From assembly GCF_036373705.1 (NCBI RefSeq), contig NC_089851.1, positions 54,564,940 through 54,628,939 of the forward strand: DNA of 64,000 nucleotides, written 5' to 3'. Under the pieces are notes generated by a model, which made no database searches, had not been told where the DNA came from, and worked only from the letters and a program-made list of their open reading frames with translations. Below, piece after piece: positions 11,890-22,023 of the stretch. Position 1 is the first letter of the stretch; each line of letters begins with the position of its first letter. Position numbers and translations under genes: made by a program. Source of the DNA: Amia ocellicauda. Lineage: Eukaryota > Chordata > Actinopteri > Amiiformes > Amiidae.

Positions 11890-12395
11890 AAGTTAACGGA
11901 GGGTGTCGCAGTTTCTGCTGGGCAAGCGCGTAACTGCTTTGGGGCAGACCGGGAGACCTACGCTCACTGACTGATAGCATGGACTGTAGCGCTGAAGTGT
12001 CTTTCCAGAACGGTAACCGTATCCCCAGTGAGACAGCACTGAGAGCATGGTTCAGCAGGCCCGCAAACAACTGAAAAGAATGCCTCTCCTTTGGTGCAGC
12101 TCAGGAGTACACGTTCAGCAAAGGTCTCCATAACAAGCCGGCAAACCACATTTCGTCCTCCTCCTCCTCAACAACACACTACATGTCCTCCTCCTCCTCA
12201 ACAACAACAACGAACTTGTAAAAAACACATTTTCTTTAAAGAAAACAAAACACACAGATGACAGTCTGATTTCCCATCAGCTATACAGCCAACAGTATCT
12301 GAGGTCGATAGCCCTCCCTTGTGCAGAGGAGCCCAGAAGCCAGCCTTCAAGAGCAAACGAACGAACACTTCGGTGACTACAAAGTGGGGCCAAGT

Positions 12396-12467
12396 GGGCT
12401 CGTCCTGGAGTTGAACCCACGGCCTCTCACACCCTCAGCAAGAATCATACCCCTAGACCAACGAGCC
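12396..12467 (-). pseudogene. tRNA-Pro-like, HOR slot C
   Basis: U33-to-G class; GTGTTGCAG flank marker. Confidence 0.8.
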
Positions 12468-12985
12468 AAGTTAACGGAGGGTGTTGCAGTTTCTGCTGGG
12501 CAAGCGCGTAACTGCTTTGGGGCAGACCGGGAGACCTACGCTCACTGACTGATAGCATGGACTGTAGCGCTGAAGTGTCTTTCCAGAACGGTAACCGTAT
12601 CCCCAGTGAGACAGCACTGAGAGCATGGTTCAGCAGGCCCGCAAACAACTGAAAAGAATGCCTCTCCTTTGGTGCAGCTCAGGAGTACACGTTCAGCAAA
12701 GGTCTCCATAACAAGCCGGCAAACCACATTTCGTCCTCCTCCTCCTCAACAACACACTACATGTCCTCCTCCTCCTCCTCAACAACAACAACAACAACAA
12801 CGAACTTGTAAAAAACACATTTTCTTTAAAGAAAACAAAACACACAGATGACAGTCTGATTTCCCATCAGCTATACAGCCAACAGTATCTGAGGTCGATA
12901 GCCCTCCCTTGTGCAGAGGAGCCCAGAAGCCAGCCTTCAAGAGCAAACGAACGAACACTTCGGTGACTACAAAGTGGGGCCAAGT

Positions 12986-13057
12986 GGGCTCGTCCTGGAG
13001 TTGAACCCACGGCCTCTCACACCCTCAGCAAGAATCATACCCCTAGACCAACGAGCC
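12986..13057 (-). pseudogene. tRNA-Pro-like, HOR slot D
   Basis: U33-to-G class; the last copy inside the regular HOR. Confidence 0.8.
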
Positions 13058-13563
13058 AAGTTAACGGAGGGTGTTGCAGTTTCTGCTGGGCAAGCGCGTA
13101 ACTGCTTTGGGGCAGACCGGGAGACCTACGCTCACTGACTGATAGCATGGACTGTAGCGCTGAAGTGTCTTTCCAGAACGGTAACCGTATCCCCAGTGAG
13201 ACAGCACTGAGAGCATGGTTCAGCAGGCCCGCAAACAACTGAAAAGAATGCCTCTCCTTTGGTGCAGCTCAGGAGTACACGTTCAGCAAAGGTCTCCATA
13301 ACAAGCCGGCAAACCACATTTCGTCCTCCTCCTCCTCAACAACACACTACATGTCCTCCTCCTCCTCAACAACAACAACGAACTTGTAAAATACACATTT
13401 TCTTTAAAGAAAACAAAACACACAGATGACAGTCTGATTTCCCATCAGCTACACAGCCAACAGTATCTGAGGTTGAAAGACCTCCCTGGTGCAGAGGAGC
13501 CCAGAAGCCAAGCATCGAGAGAGAACAAACGAATGCTTCAGAGAATGCAAAGCGGGGCCAAGC

Positions 13564-13635
13564 GGGCTCGTCCGGGAGTTGAACCCGGGACCTCTCGCAC
13601 CCTAAGCGAGAATCATACCCCTAGACCAACGAGCC
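13564..13635 (-). tRNA. tRNA-Pro(AGG), intact
   Basis: Identical cloverleaf to 11240-11311: fully paired acceptor, anticodon and T stems, anticodon AGG, U33 present. It again sits in HOR slot A, but the unit to its right is 590 bp away rather than 578, so the HOR phase ends here. The nearest T-run downstream is again 146 nt beyond the 3' end (13418-13415). Confidence 0.92.
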
Positions 13636-14153
13636 AAGTTAACGGAGGGTGTCGCAGTTTCTGCTGGGCAAGCGCGTAACTGCTTTGGGGCAGACCGGGA
13701 GACCTACGCTCACTGACTGATAGCATGGACTGTAGCGCTGAAGTGTCTTTCCAGAACGGTAACCGTATCCCCAGTGAGACAGCACTGAGAGCATGGTTCA
13801 GCAGGCCCGCAAACAACTGAAAAGAATGCCTCTCCTTTGGTGCAGCTCAGGAGTACACGTTCAGCAAAGGTCTCCATAACAAGCCGGCAAACCACATTTC
13901 GTCCTCCTCCTCCTCAACAACACACTACATGTCCTCCTCCTCCTCCTCAACAACAACAACAACAACAACGAACTTGTAAAAAACACATTTTCTTTAAAGA
14001 AAACAAAACACACAGATGACAGTCTGATTTCCCATCAGCTATACAGCCAACAGTATCTGAGGTCGATAGCCCTCCCTTGTGCAGAGGAGCCCAGAAGCCA
14101 GCCTTCAAGAGCAAACGAACGAACACTTCGGTGACTACAAAGTGGGGCCAAGT

Positions 14154-14225
14154 GGGCTCGTCCTGGAGTTGAACCCACGGCCTCTCACACCCTCAGCAAG
14201 AATCATACCCCTAGACCAATGAGCC
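14154..14225 (-). pseudogene. tRNA-Pro-like, U33 to G, acceptor mismatch
   Basis: U33-to-G class with an extra acceptor-stem change (plus strand CAATGAGCC) that leaves an A-C mismatch. Confidence 0.8.
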
Positions 14226-14731
14226 AAGTTAACGGAGGGTGTCGCAGTTTCTGCTGGGCAAGCGCGTAACTGCTTTGGGGCAGACCGGGAGACCTACGCA
14301 CACTGACTGATAGCATGGACTGTAGCGCTGAAGTGTCTTTCCAGAACGGTAACCGTATCCCCAGTGAGACAGCACTGAGAGCATGGTTCAGCAGGCCCGC
14401 AAACAACTGAAAAGAATGCCTCTCCTTTGGTGCAGCTCAGGAGTACACGTTCAGCAAAGGTCTCCATAACAAGCCGGCAAACCACATTTCGTCCTCCTCC
14501 TCCTCAACAACACACTACATGTCCTCCTCCTCCTCAACAACAACAACGAACTTGTAAAATACACATTTTCTTTAAAGAAAACAAAACAGACAGATGACAG
14601 TCTGATTTCCCATCAGCTACACAGCCAACAGTATCTGAGGTTGAAAGACCTCCCTGGTGCAGAGGAGCCCAGAAGCCAAGCATCAAGAGAGAACAAACGA
14701 ATGCTTCAGAGAATGCAAAGCGGGGCCAAGC

Positions 14732-14803
14732 AGGCTCGTCCGGGAGTTGAACCCGGGACCTCTCACACCCTAAGCGAGAATCATACCCCTAGACCAACGA
14801 GCC
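14732..14803 (-). tRNA. tRNA-Pro(AGG), near-intact
   Basis: Normal TTAGGGT anticodon loop and a perfect T stem. The anticodon stem has one G-U pair and the discriminator base is U instead of C. Foldable and plausibly active. Confidence 0.8.
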
Positions 14804-15309
14804 AAGTTAACAGAGGGTGTCGCAGTTTCTGCTGGGCAAGCGCGTAACTGCTTTGGGGCAGACCGGGAGACCTACGCTCACTGACTGATAGCATGGACTG
14901 TAGCGCTGAAGTGTCTTTCCAGAACGGTAACCGTATCCCCAGTGAGACAGCACTGAGAGCATGGTTCAGCAGGCCCGCAAACAACTGAAAAGAATGCCTC
15001 TCCTTTGGTGCAGCTCAGGAGTACACGTTCAGCAAAGGTCTCCATAACAAGCCGGCAAACCACATTTCGTCCTCCTCCTCCTCAACAACACACTACATGT
15101 CCTCCTCCTCCTCAACAACAACAACGAACTTGTAAAATACACATTTTCTTTAAAGAAAACAAAACACACAGATGACAGTCTGATTTCCCATCAGCTACAC
15201 AGCCAACAGTATCTGAGGTTGAAAGACCTCCCTGGTGCAGAGGAGCCCAGAAGCCAAGCATCAAGAGAGAACAAACGAATGCTTCAGAGAATGCAAAGCG
15301 GGGCCAAGC

Positions 15310-15381
15310 GGGCTCGTCCGGGAGTTGAACCCAGGGCCTCTCGCACCCTAAGCGAGAATCATACCCCTAGACCAACAAGCC
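15310..15381 (-). tRNA. tRNA-Pro(AGG), near-intact
   Basis: Normal anticodon loop. A U-G pair occurs in the acceptor stem (plus strand CAACAAGCC) and another wobble in the T stem. All stems can still form. Confidence 0.78.
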
Positions 15382-15887
15382 AAGTTAACGGAGGGTGTCG
15401 CAGTTTCTGCTGGGCAAGCGCGTAACTGCTTTGGGGCAGACCGGGAGACCTACGCTCACTGACTGATAGCATGGACTGTAGCGCTGAAGTGTCTTTCCAG
15501 AACGGTAACCGTATCCCCAGTGAGACAGCACTGAGAGCATGGTTCAGCAGGCCCGCAAACAACTGAAAAGAATGCCTCTCCTTTGGTGCAGCTCAGGAGT
15601 ACACGTTCAGCAAAGGTCTCCATAACAAGCCGGCAAACCACATTTCGTCCTCCTCCTCCTCAACAACACACTACATGTCCTCCTCCTCCTCAACAACAAC
15701 AACGAACTTGTAAAATACACATTTTCTTTAAAGAAAACAAAACACACAGATGACAGTCTGATTTCCCATCAGCTACACAGCCAACAGTATGTGAGGTTGA
15801 AAGACCTCCCTGGTGCAGAGGAGCCCAGAAGCCAAGCATCGAGAGAGAACAAACGAATGCTTCAGAGAATGCAAAGCGGGGCCAAGT

Positions 15888-15959
15888 GGGCTCGTCCTGG
15901 AGTTGAACCCAGGGCCTCTCACACCCTCAGCAAGAATCATACCCCTAGACCAACGAGCC
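15888..15959 (-). pseudogene. tRNA-Pro-like, terminal copy
   Basis: U33-to-G class with one T-stem mismatch. Its 5' flank leaves the repeat consensus soon after the tRNA (AGCTAATAGGC), marking the array edge. Confidence 0.8.
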
Positions 15960-16030
15960 AAGCTAATAGGCAATATTGCATGTTCTCCTGGGCAAGCACA
16001 TAACTGCTTGAGGCAGACCCTCACCTGATC

Positions 16031-16532
16031 ACCACATGTGGTTACACTTTAAGAAGGGGTGAGTTTAAGGTCATCGGTAACATCACAAAGGTTGGCAGCA
16101 TTTTACATGAATATGTAAAGTTAAAAACACACACTACATGTAAATAAGCCATACTACTTGTTTAGTGTATGTAAGCTCGTTCTGTAATCATACATCATCC
16201 ATACTAGTATTTAATAATTGAATTAACTATACACAAACTACTTGGTCAATTCACTCTTGTTACCGTGTAATTACAGTGCAAGTAAATTGTAATAATTGTA
16301 GCGTTGTATATTGGGCCATATTTTACATGTAACTATATATTTCATATTTGTCCAATTAATGTACATTTGTTTTTTTTGTTTTTTAGCTGGTACCAAAACA
16401 TTGGACTCTGGAACTAAAAGGTCGGAAATTGGAAGAACTATTAATGACAAATGAATGACCGCTGATACAAGTAAATAGTGTTTCCTCAAATCTAAAGTGA
16501 GACCTTTTTGAATGAATCTGTAATACATGCCC
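16031..16532. other. AT-rich spacer, no gene seen
   Basis: AT-rich sequence between the array and a truncated Tc1 copy. No tRNA, ORF of interest or recognised repeat was found. Confidence 0.6.
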
Positions 16533-17052
16533 TAAACAGAATGAGAACATGGATCCATCATGCCTTGTTACCACTGTGCAGGCTGGTGGTGGTGGTGTAA
16601 TGGTGTGGGGGATGTTTTCTTGGCACACTTTATGCCCCTTAGTGCCAATTGGGCATCGTTTAAATGCCACGGCCTACCTGAGCATTGTTTCTGACCATGT
16701 CCATCCCTTTATGACCACCATGTACCCATCCTCTGATGGCTACTTCCAGCAGGATAATGCACCATGTCACAAAGGTCGAATCATTTCAAATTGGTTTCTT
16801 GAACATGACAATGAGTTCACTGTACTAAACTGGCCCCCACAGTCACCAGATCTCAACCCAATAGAGCATCTTTGGGATGTGGTGGAACGGGAGCTTCGTG
16901 CCCTGGATGTGCATCCCACAAATCTCCATCAATTGCAAGATGCTATCCTATCAATATGGGCCAACATTTCTAAAGAATGCTTTCAGCACCTTGTTGAATC
17001 AATGCCACGTAGAATTAAGGCAGTTCTGAAGGCAAAAGGGGGTCAAACACCA
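16533..17052 (+). pseudogene. Tc1/mariner transposase fragment (DD36E type), 5'-truncated
   Basis: The reading frame, open from about 16549, matches the C-terminal half of the transposase at 27.6-28.6 kb almost residue for residue. It holds the second catalytic Asp in QQDNAPCH and the Glu in SPDLNPIEHLWD, with 36 residues between them. It lacks the DNA-binding N-terminus, the first Asp and both inverted repeats. Homology stops near 17052 after the GGQTP residues. Unlike the fuller copy it retains a Ser codon where that copy has a stop. Confidence 0.9.
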
Positions 17053-18207
17053 AGTGAGTACCAAGTGAAATCTATTAAAGTATTGAAGTATCCCAATGTT
17101 TTAAGTTACACTTCATGTATACATGTGTTTGGAAGTTTATCCAAATATATTCTACCAGTATATTTAGAATGCAACATTTTTGCAGTCTAATATATTCACA
17201 GTATACAATACATGCAATATGAGATTGTTGTGTATTTAGCAGTATACTAAATGTATATTATAAGGGGACATATATGTATGCATTTTTATATATTTAGTAT
17301 AAAATACATGTGTAGATGTTACAGTATATTTGCATATAATTATAGATATATTAAAAGTTTTTATTACAAGTTTACATATAATTCTGAATATACTTAAATT
17401 ATATTAAGCAATATTTGTATTGTATAATATAGTGTATTTGACCATATTTCTGTATCAAGTGACAGTGCAATTGATATTTAAAAGAATATTTTCACCATAT
17501 ATTATAAAATGGTATGCACATTTATAAAACATATTAATACATTAAAATACATTTCATATTTCAGAATAATATATATTTTTAAATATTTTATTTTTGTAAG
17601 GGTATCTTCCATAAATGCAGTTTTACCAAACAAAGGAAAACCAGGAAAGGTTGGTGGAGGAGATTACGCAGTTTTGGCAGCCCATTCTGAAACCCACTGC
17701 AGAATATATTCTGGCAGGAGGTCTGATTAAAATACTGGAAAATCTTCAATCAAAGTCAAGAAATGTGTCAAAAGGCTTCCAGTTTCCTTTCCTGCCATGA
17801 GAAGTATGCTGATTTCAGAACCTCTATGAAGTAGATTCCTTATTTTCAAAAAATAAGTAATGGTTATTTTTTTCATTGTTTCCTCAATATATTAATAATA
17901 AACTGTTTTATTTTTTTCTGCAAAATAAGTAAAGTTTACTTATTTATTTCTGGTTCCTGTTTTTTTTTTTTTTTAAATAAGTAATGGTTATTTATTTTTA
18001 TCTTTCTTGTTTATTACTTTTTCTGTGAATTCTGATTCTAGTAGTATGAAGAAATAAGTAATAGTTACTCATTCCTTATTTCTGTTTCCCTGTTTTTTCA
18101 CAAAATAAGTAATGGTTATTTCAAAAATCCCTGTTTACAAATGTAAGGACTTATAGGACAACAGCATTACATACAGATAGATAACATACATTAGTTATTA
18201 TGGTAAC
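17053..18207. repeat. AT-rich region with repeated AATAAGTAA motifs
   Basis: No gene. From about 17.85 to 18.13 kb the motif (A)AATAAGTAATGGTTATT recurs several times, separated by T-rich tracts, and a related stretch appears at 19.46-19.54 kb. It looks like a degenerate AT-rich minisatellite. Confidence 0.5.
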
Positions 18208-18786
18208 AAGTGTCCATTATAAACAATCTATTAACAAATTATTGATTATGTTATTGTTATATGATTATTACAAATTATAAATATATTAGACATTTTTATT
18301 TAAACATTTTTGCTATACTATGTAGTTTGCATGTTCTCCCCGTGTCCACGTGGGTTTCCTCCCACCGTCCAAAGACATGTGGGTTAGGTTAATTGGCTTC
18401 TCTAAATTGCCCTGTATGTGGGTGTGTCTGCGTGTGTGTGTGTGTGTGTGTTGCCCAGCGATGGACTGGGGTCCCGTCCTGGGTGTATTCCTGCCTTGTG
18501 CCCTTTGCCTGCCGGGACCAGTGCTCGGCGACCTTCGCCAGGATAACTGGTTTCAAAAATGGATGGATAATAGCAGCAATTAACTGGCATGGCAGTTAAT
18601 GATAATAGATTGATATCGATGTGCAAATGTCATGTTATTATACCCTTTATTAAATATGTTATTAAATACCTTAAAACATATTATAGCAAAAAAGTTTAAA
18701 AATGTCTAATATATTTATAATTTGTAAAATTAATCATATAATAATAACATAACATGTTAATAGATTGTTTATAATGGACACTTAAA
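18208..18786. repeat. Long imperfect inverted repeat (MITE-like) with SINE in the loop
   Basis: The arm at about 18208-18321 (GTGTCCATTATAAACAATCT onward) is the reverse complement of about 18681-18786, with small indels. The arms flank the SINE fragment. The simplest reading is a hairpin-type non-autonomous DNA element whose loop was hit by a SINE. Outer ends were not resolved. Confidence 0.65.
18322..18571 (+). mobile_element. tRNA-derived fish SINE, 3' part
   Basis: It contains the familiar blocks TTTGCATGTTCTCCCCGTGT, GGTTTCCTCC, GTCCAAAGACATG, GGTTAATTGGC and GATGGACTGGGGTCCCGTCC, and ends in ATGGATGGATAA. The tRNA-like head is missing. An internal GT run at about 18430-18451 has expanded. 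The same family's head occurs at 23.64 kb. Confidence 0.8.
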
Positions 18787-18789
18787 ATA

Positions 18790-19540
18790 AAGCATTACCA
18801 TTATTCTTAATACATGGATACAAGATAATCAACAACATGGGAGGGCTTGAGAATCTGCTATGGCTTTGTGCAAGGAAATTTGGCACTGAATAAATGTTGG
18901 CTACAGCAAACATGCGCTGCTGTACAGGCTGACAGAGACACTGTGATGCATTTCTTCAATGAGTGATGCTTACTTAATCTTTATTTCCATTTCCCAGTTT
19001 AAGGACACTTATCTCTACAGCATTACTTCAGTAGTTCACGCAGCCCCCTATAGAAGTCAGCGGAAGATGTAGTGATTGAAGTAATGGAGGTATCTTGGCC
19101 TGTACACACTTGGCAGAGGGAACGACAGCCTGGCCATGGAACACCTACCCCCAGCTCCATCTTGAGATTAGCGAGAGGCAGCAGTGATGCAGCGCTATGG
19201 AGCCTACAGCGCAGGGAAGGGACTTAATGCGTGGTATCTCTGATGTAGTGCTTGTGTGTTTTTCAGGTCTTTTCTATAATGTGCTTTCTGTATTGTCATA
19301 AACCCCTGGCACTTTTTGTCGCTGTTACTCTATATTGTTTTGCATTACATTCATAAAGAAAATAAAACGAAAAATCTCTAATAGTGTGTGTCTCAATGGT
19401 TGTGTTTGTTCATACATCGATAAAAAACGTTTGGAAATACTATGAAAAGTAAAATGTAGATAACAAATAAGTAATCATAAGTTATTTCTGTGTCCTATTC
19501 TGTAAAAAATAAGAAATGATTAGTCCTACTTATTAAGTGG
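18790..19540. other. No gene seen
   Basis: Mixed AT-rich DNA with no recognisable ORF, RNA gene or repeat apart from AATAAGTAA motifs near the right end. Confidence 0.5.
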
Positions 19541-19559
19541 TCACTGAACAGTGTGCTCT

Positions 19560-19856
19560 CTGTCAAAAGCCAGCTTTTGGGCTCCTCTGCACAAGAGGGC
19601 TTTTGACCTCAGATGCTGTTGCCTGTGCAGCTGAAGGGAAATCAGACTGTCATCTGTGTGTTTTTCTATAAAACAAATGTGTATTATGCAAGTTTGTTGT
19701 GGTTGTTGAGGAGGAGGAGGAGGAGGAGGACGACATGTAGTGTGTTGTTGAGGAGGAGAACTTTGTGAAGCCACTTGTTCAGTTGGCCCGTTGGTCTAGG
19801 AGTATGATTCTCACTTAGTGTGCGAGAGGTCCTGTGTTCAACTCCTGAACGAGCCC
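19560..19856 (+). repeat. Diverged tRNA-Pro repeat unit in inverted orientation
   Basis: Reads, on the plus strand, the same order as the minus strand of the array: trailer (GGGCTCCTCTGCAC...), GGAAATCAGACTGTCATCTG, a T5 run, a GTT/GAGGAG triplet tract, then a tRNA-Pro-like sequence. About 300 bp of the array spacer is absent. It is a relic of the same repeat about 3.5 kb from the array and in opposite orientation. Confidence 0.85.
19785..19856 (+). pseudogene. tRNA-Pro-derived relic
   Basis: 72-nt tRNA-Pro-like sequence whose loop TTAGTGT would give anticodon AGU rather than AGG. Acceptor, anticodon and T stems all carry mismatches. Inactive relic. Confidence 0.8.
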
Positions 19857-19959
19857 TAGGGCATGAAGCCGTCTGGTTTCGTGGCTGGTGACGGTAGTCT
19901 TCTTGGGGTTGCTTTCCTCTACCTGCTTTCGCATTATTGTTGATCTGCACTGTGAAGTG

Positions 19960-21418
19960 CTGTTAAATGAGTTTTGAATCATTTGGCTGAATCTGAGCAG
20001 ATAACATAGCCCTAAACATTTCAGAATTCATCCTGCTGCTTTTGTCAAAAGTCAACCAGTTCTCTTGACAGCCATACATGCCCTTACCATAACACTACCT
20101 TCACCATGTTTCACAGATGAGGTGGTATGCTTCAGATCATGAGCAGTTCCTTCCCTTCTCCATACTCTTCTCTTCCCATCATTCTGGTACAAGTTGATCT
20201 TTGTCTCATCTGTACATAAGATGTTGTTCCAGAACTGTACAGGGTTCTTTAGATGTTTTTTGCCAAACTCTAATATGGTCTTCCCATTTCCTGTTTAAAT
20301 ACAGAGGGTTTACCACAAGATGTACTCTGGTGAAGTGTTCTCTTGATTGTTGACATTGACACAGATACGCCTACCTCCTGGAGGGTATTCTTGATCTAGC
20401 CAACTGTTGTGAAGGGGTTTTCCTCACCAGGGAAAAAATTCTGTCATCCACCACAGTTGTTTTCCGTGGTGTTCCTGGCCTTTTGGTGTTCCTGCGCTCA
20501 CCAGTACGTTCTTATTAGTGGATTTGGCCACACCTAATGTTTTTGCTCTCTGATTGGTTTGTTTTGATATCTAAGGCAAAACACCCCAAGAACAAGCAGG
20601 ATCTAAAGACAGCTGTAGTGCAGGCCTGGCATAGCATCACCAGGGAAGAAACCCAGCATCTGGTGATGTCTATGGGTTCCAGACTTCAGGCAGTCATTGA
20701 CTGCAAAGGATTTGCAACTGATAGGGAGAAATTTTACTCCCTCAATAAACAGGCGGACAAGGAATACTCAGGACCCGATTTAACTGAAATAATACCAAAA
20801 TAGTTTATTCAGCTACAACTAAGTGCTCTGGAGATGGTCAGTCAGCAAGACACATCTAAGGTTTTTCTAAAGAACATGCTATCATATACAAGATGACTCC
20901 CTTTGGTTGCTGGGCAACTGGATGACGTCAATGATGTACCCCAAACTTGATCACAGACTTCTCCTTTGTCTTCTGTTTTCTCTATAGCCTTGGATGAAAA
21001 TGTTTTTCTAAAAATCAGCTACACAGAACTACTGCACCTGTCCTCTGCGGAGCAATACACAAAGCTTAAATTCATACATGGGTTACACAATCTTACTGCA
21101 ACAATGGTGCAAATATATTTGGCATTCGGACAGGCCACTGTCCCGCATCACAACCAAGTATTGAAACTCACAATTTAATTAATGATTATGTTAGTTTGTC
21201 CAAATACTTTTGAGCCCCTAAAATTGGGGGGACCACATAAAAATTGGTTTAATTCCTACACCATTCACCCGATTTGGATGTAACTACCCTCCAATTAAAG
21301 ATGAAAGTCTACACTTAAAGCACATCTTGATTGTTTCCTTTCCAATCCATTGTGATGGTGTACAGAGCCAAATTGACAATTGGGTCTGTCCAAATATTTA
21401 TGGACCGGACTGTATACC
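19960..21418. mobile_element. Rearranged Tc1/mariner relic
   Basis: About 19.99-20.50 kb resembles, on the minus strand, the central part of a fish Tc1-like transposase gene. About 20575-20725 on the plus strand resembles the C-terminal part of the same kind of protein (KHPKNKQDL... and AWHSITREETQHLV...). About 21190-21418 looks like the matching 3' end, finishing ATATTTATGGACCGGACTG. The middle is therefore inverted relative to the end and heavily broken. An unidentified stretch interrupts it at 20.73-21.18 kb. Confidence 0.6.
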
Positions 21419-22020
21419 TGTAACGAAGGACTGCCATGGCGGGGAACCCAGGTGCGGAGTGAGAGGTGGTCAGAAACAGGCTGTGGTCAATGCCGGCAAA
21501 CCGTAATGTCCAGGGAAATCCACAAGTCCTGGTCGATAAGACAAGCAGGGGGTCAATGATCAGGCAAACAGGCTGGTAGGGAGAATACGGGAATTGGTGG
21601 AGGAACACGTGGAGGTTGTAAACAATCAATAACAAAAGGATACAAGACTTAGCAGTGAATTAAAGTCACAGAGGGGTTTATATGTGTAGCAGAGAGGAGC
21701 AGAGGACGGTGAAGGAGGGTGCTGGTCCAATGGGAGTTCGAGGATGATAGAACAAGTGCACATGGTGCCGAGGAATGTTAAGTGGCTGATTGCTGGGGAA
21801 TGTGAGGGTTTAGAATTCCGGTGATGCTGACCTCTGCAGGGGAGCTTGTGAATTGCGGGATGTGTGGGATACAACAGTGACAATACCACTTGTTATTGTG
21901 TGTTTGAGTTTACTTGCATGGATTGTCTATTCATGTCAATATTAAAATTCCAAAGCATAACATTTATTCACAACATGCTTTAGTGTTAAATGTTTGATAT
22001 GGCAGCACATATAAAGGTGT
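21419..22020. other. Unclassified sequence, no gene
   Basis: More GC-rich than its surroundings at 21.42-21.88 kb, with the look of an interspersed fish repeat that I cannot place. No coding evidence. Confidence 0.4.
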
Positions 22021-22023
22021 ATA

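Larger units (their letters stand above)
4268..13563 (-). repeat. Higher-order repeat, 4-unit blocks of 2,324 bp
   Basis: The tRNA copies at 4268, 6592, 8916, 11240 and 13564 are exactly 2,324 bp apart, and the intervening copies follow the same 578, 578, 590, 578 spacing in each block. The third unit of each block has the long CCT/AAC tract. This marks amplification of a tetramer, as in satellite higher-order repeats, on top of the older monomer array. After 13564 the next spacing is 590, so the phase breaks there. Blocks are near-identical but not perfect: the two rightmost slot-A copies hold an intact tRNA where the three to the left hold a degenerate one. Confidence 0.93.
1..16030 (-). 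repeat. Tandem array of tRNA-Pro repeat units (28 copies)
   Basis: Twenty-eight tandem units, each with one tRNA-Pro-like sequence on the minus strand. Distances between successive tRNA starts are 578, 579, 587, 587, 577, 509 and 593 bp at the left end, then a regular pattern of 578 and 590. Each unit holds, on the plus strand, two CCT-rich tracts with AAC-triplet tracts, an AAAACAAAACACACAG stretch, a trailer, the reverse-complement tRNA and a roughly 330-bp spacer. Triplet copy number in the CCT/AAC tracts accounts for the 12-bp length step. Units 1-4 have one spacer form (GACGTG...AATGGTAACGCC), later units another (GAAGTG...AACGGTAACCGT). Homology ends just past the last tRNA copy near 15.96-16.03 kb. 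The left end lies outside the window. Confidence 0.95.

Noticed and set aside
2862-14019. Pro/Gln-rich ORFs over the CCT/AAC tracts
   Set aside because: Translation of triplet microsatellites; length varies with triplet number.
143-15641. Recurring 60-75-codon ORFs in every array unit (such as the 61-aa Cys-rich frame and 67- and 75-aa frames)
   Set aside because: They recur only because units are near-identical, they overlap on both strands, and one frame runs through the tRNA itself. No independent sign of coding.
1-16030. CRISPR-like array
   Set aside because: Units are about 580 bp with tRNA sequence and no unique spacers; this is eukaryotic tandem DNA.
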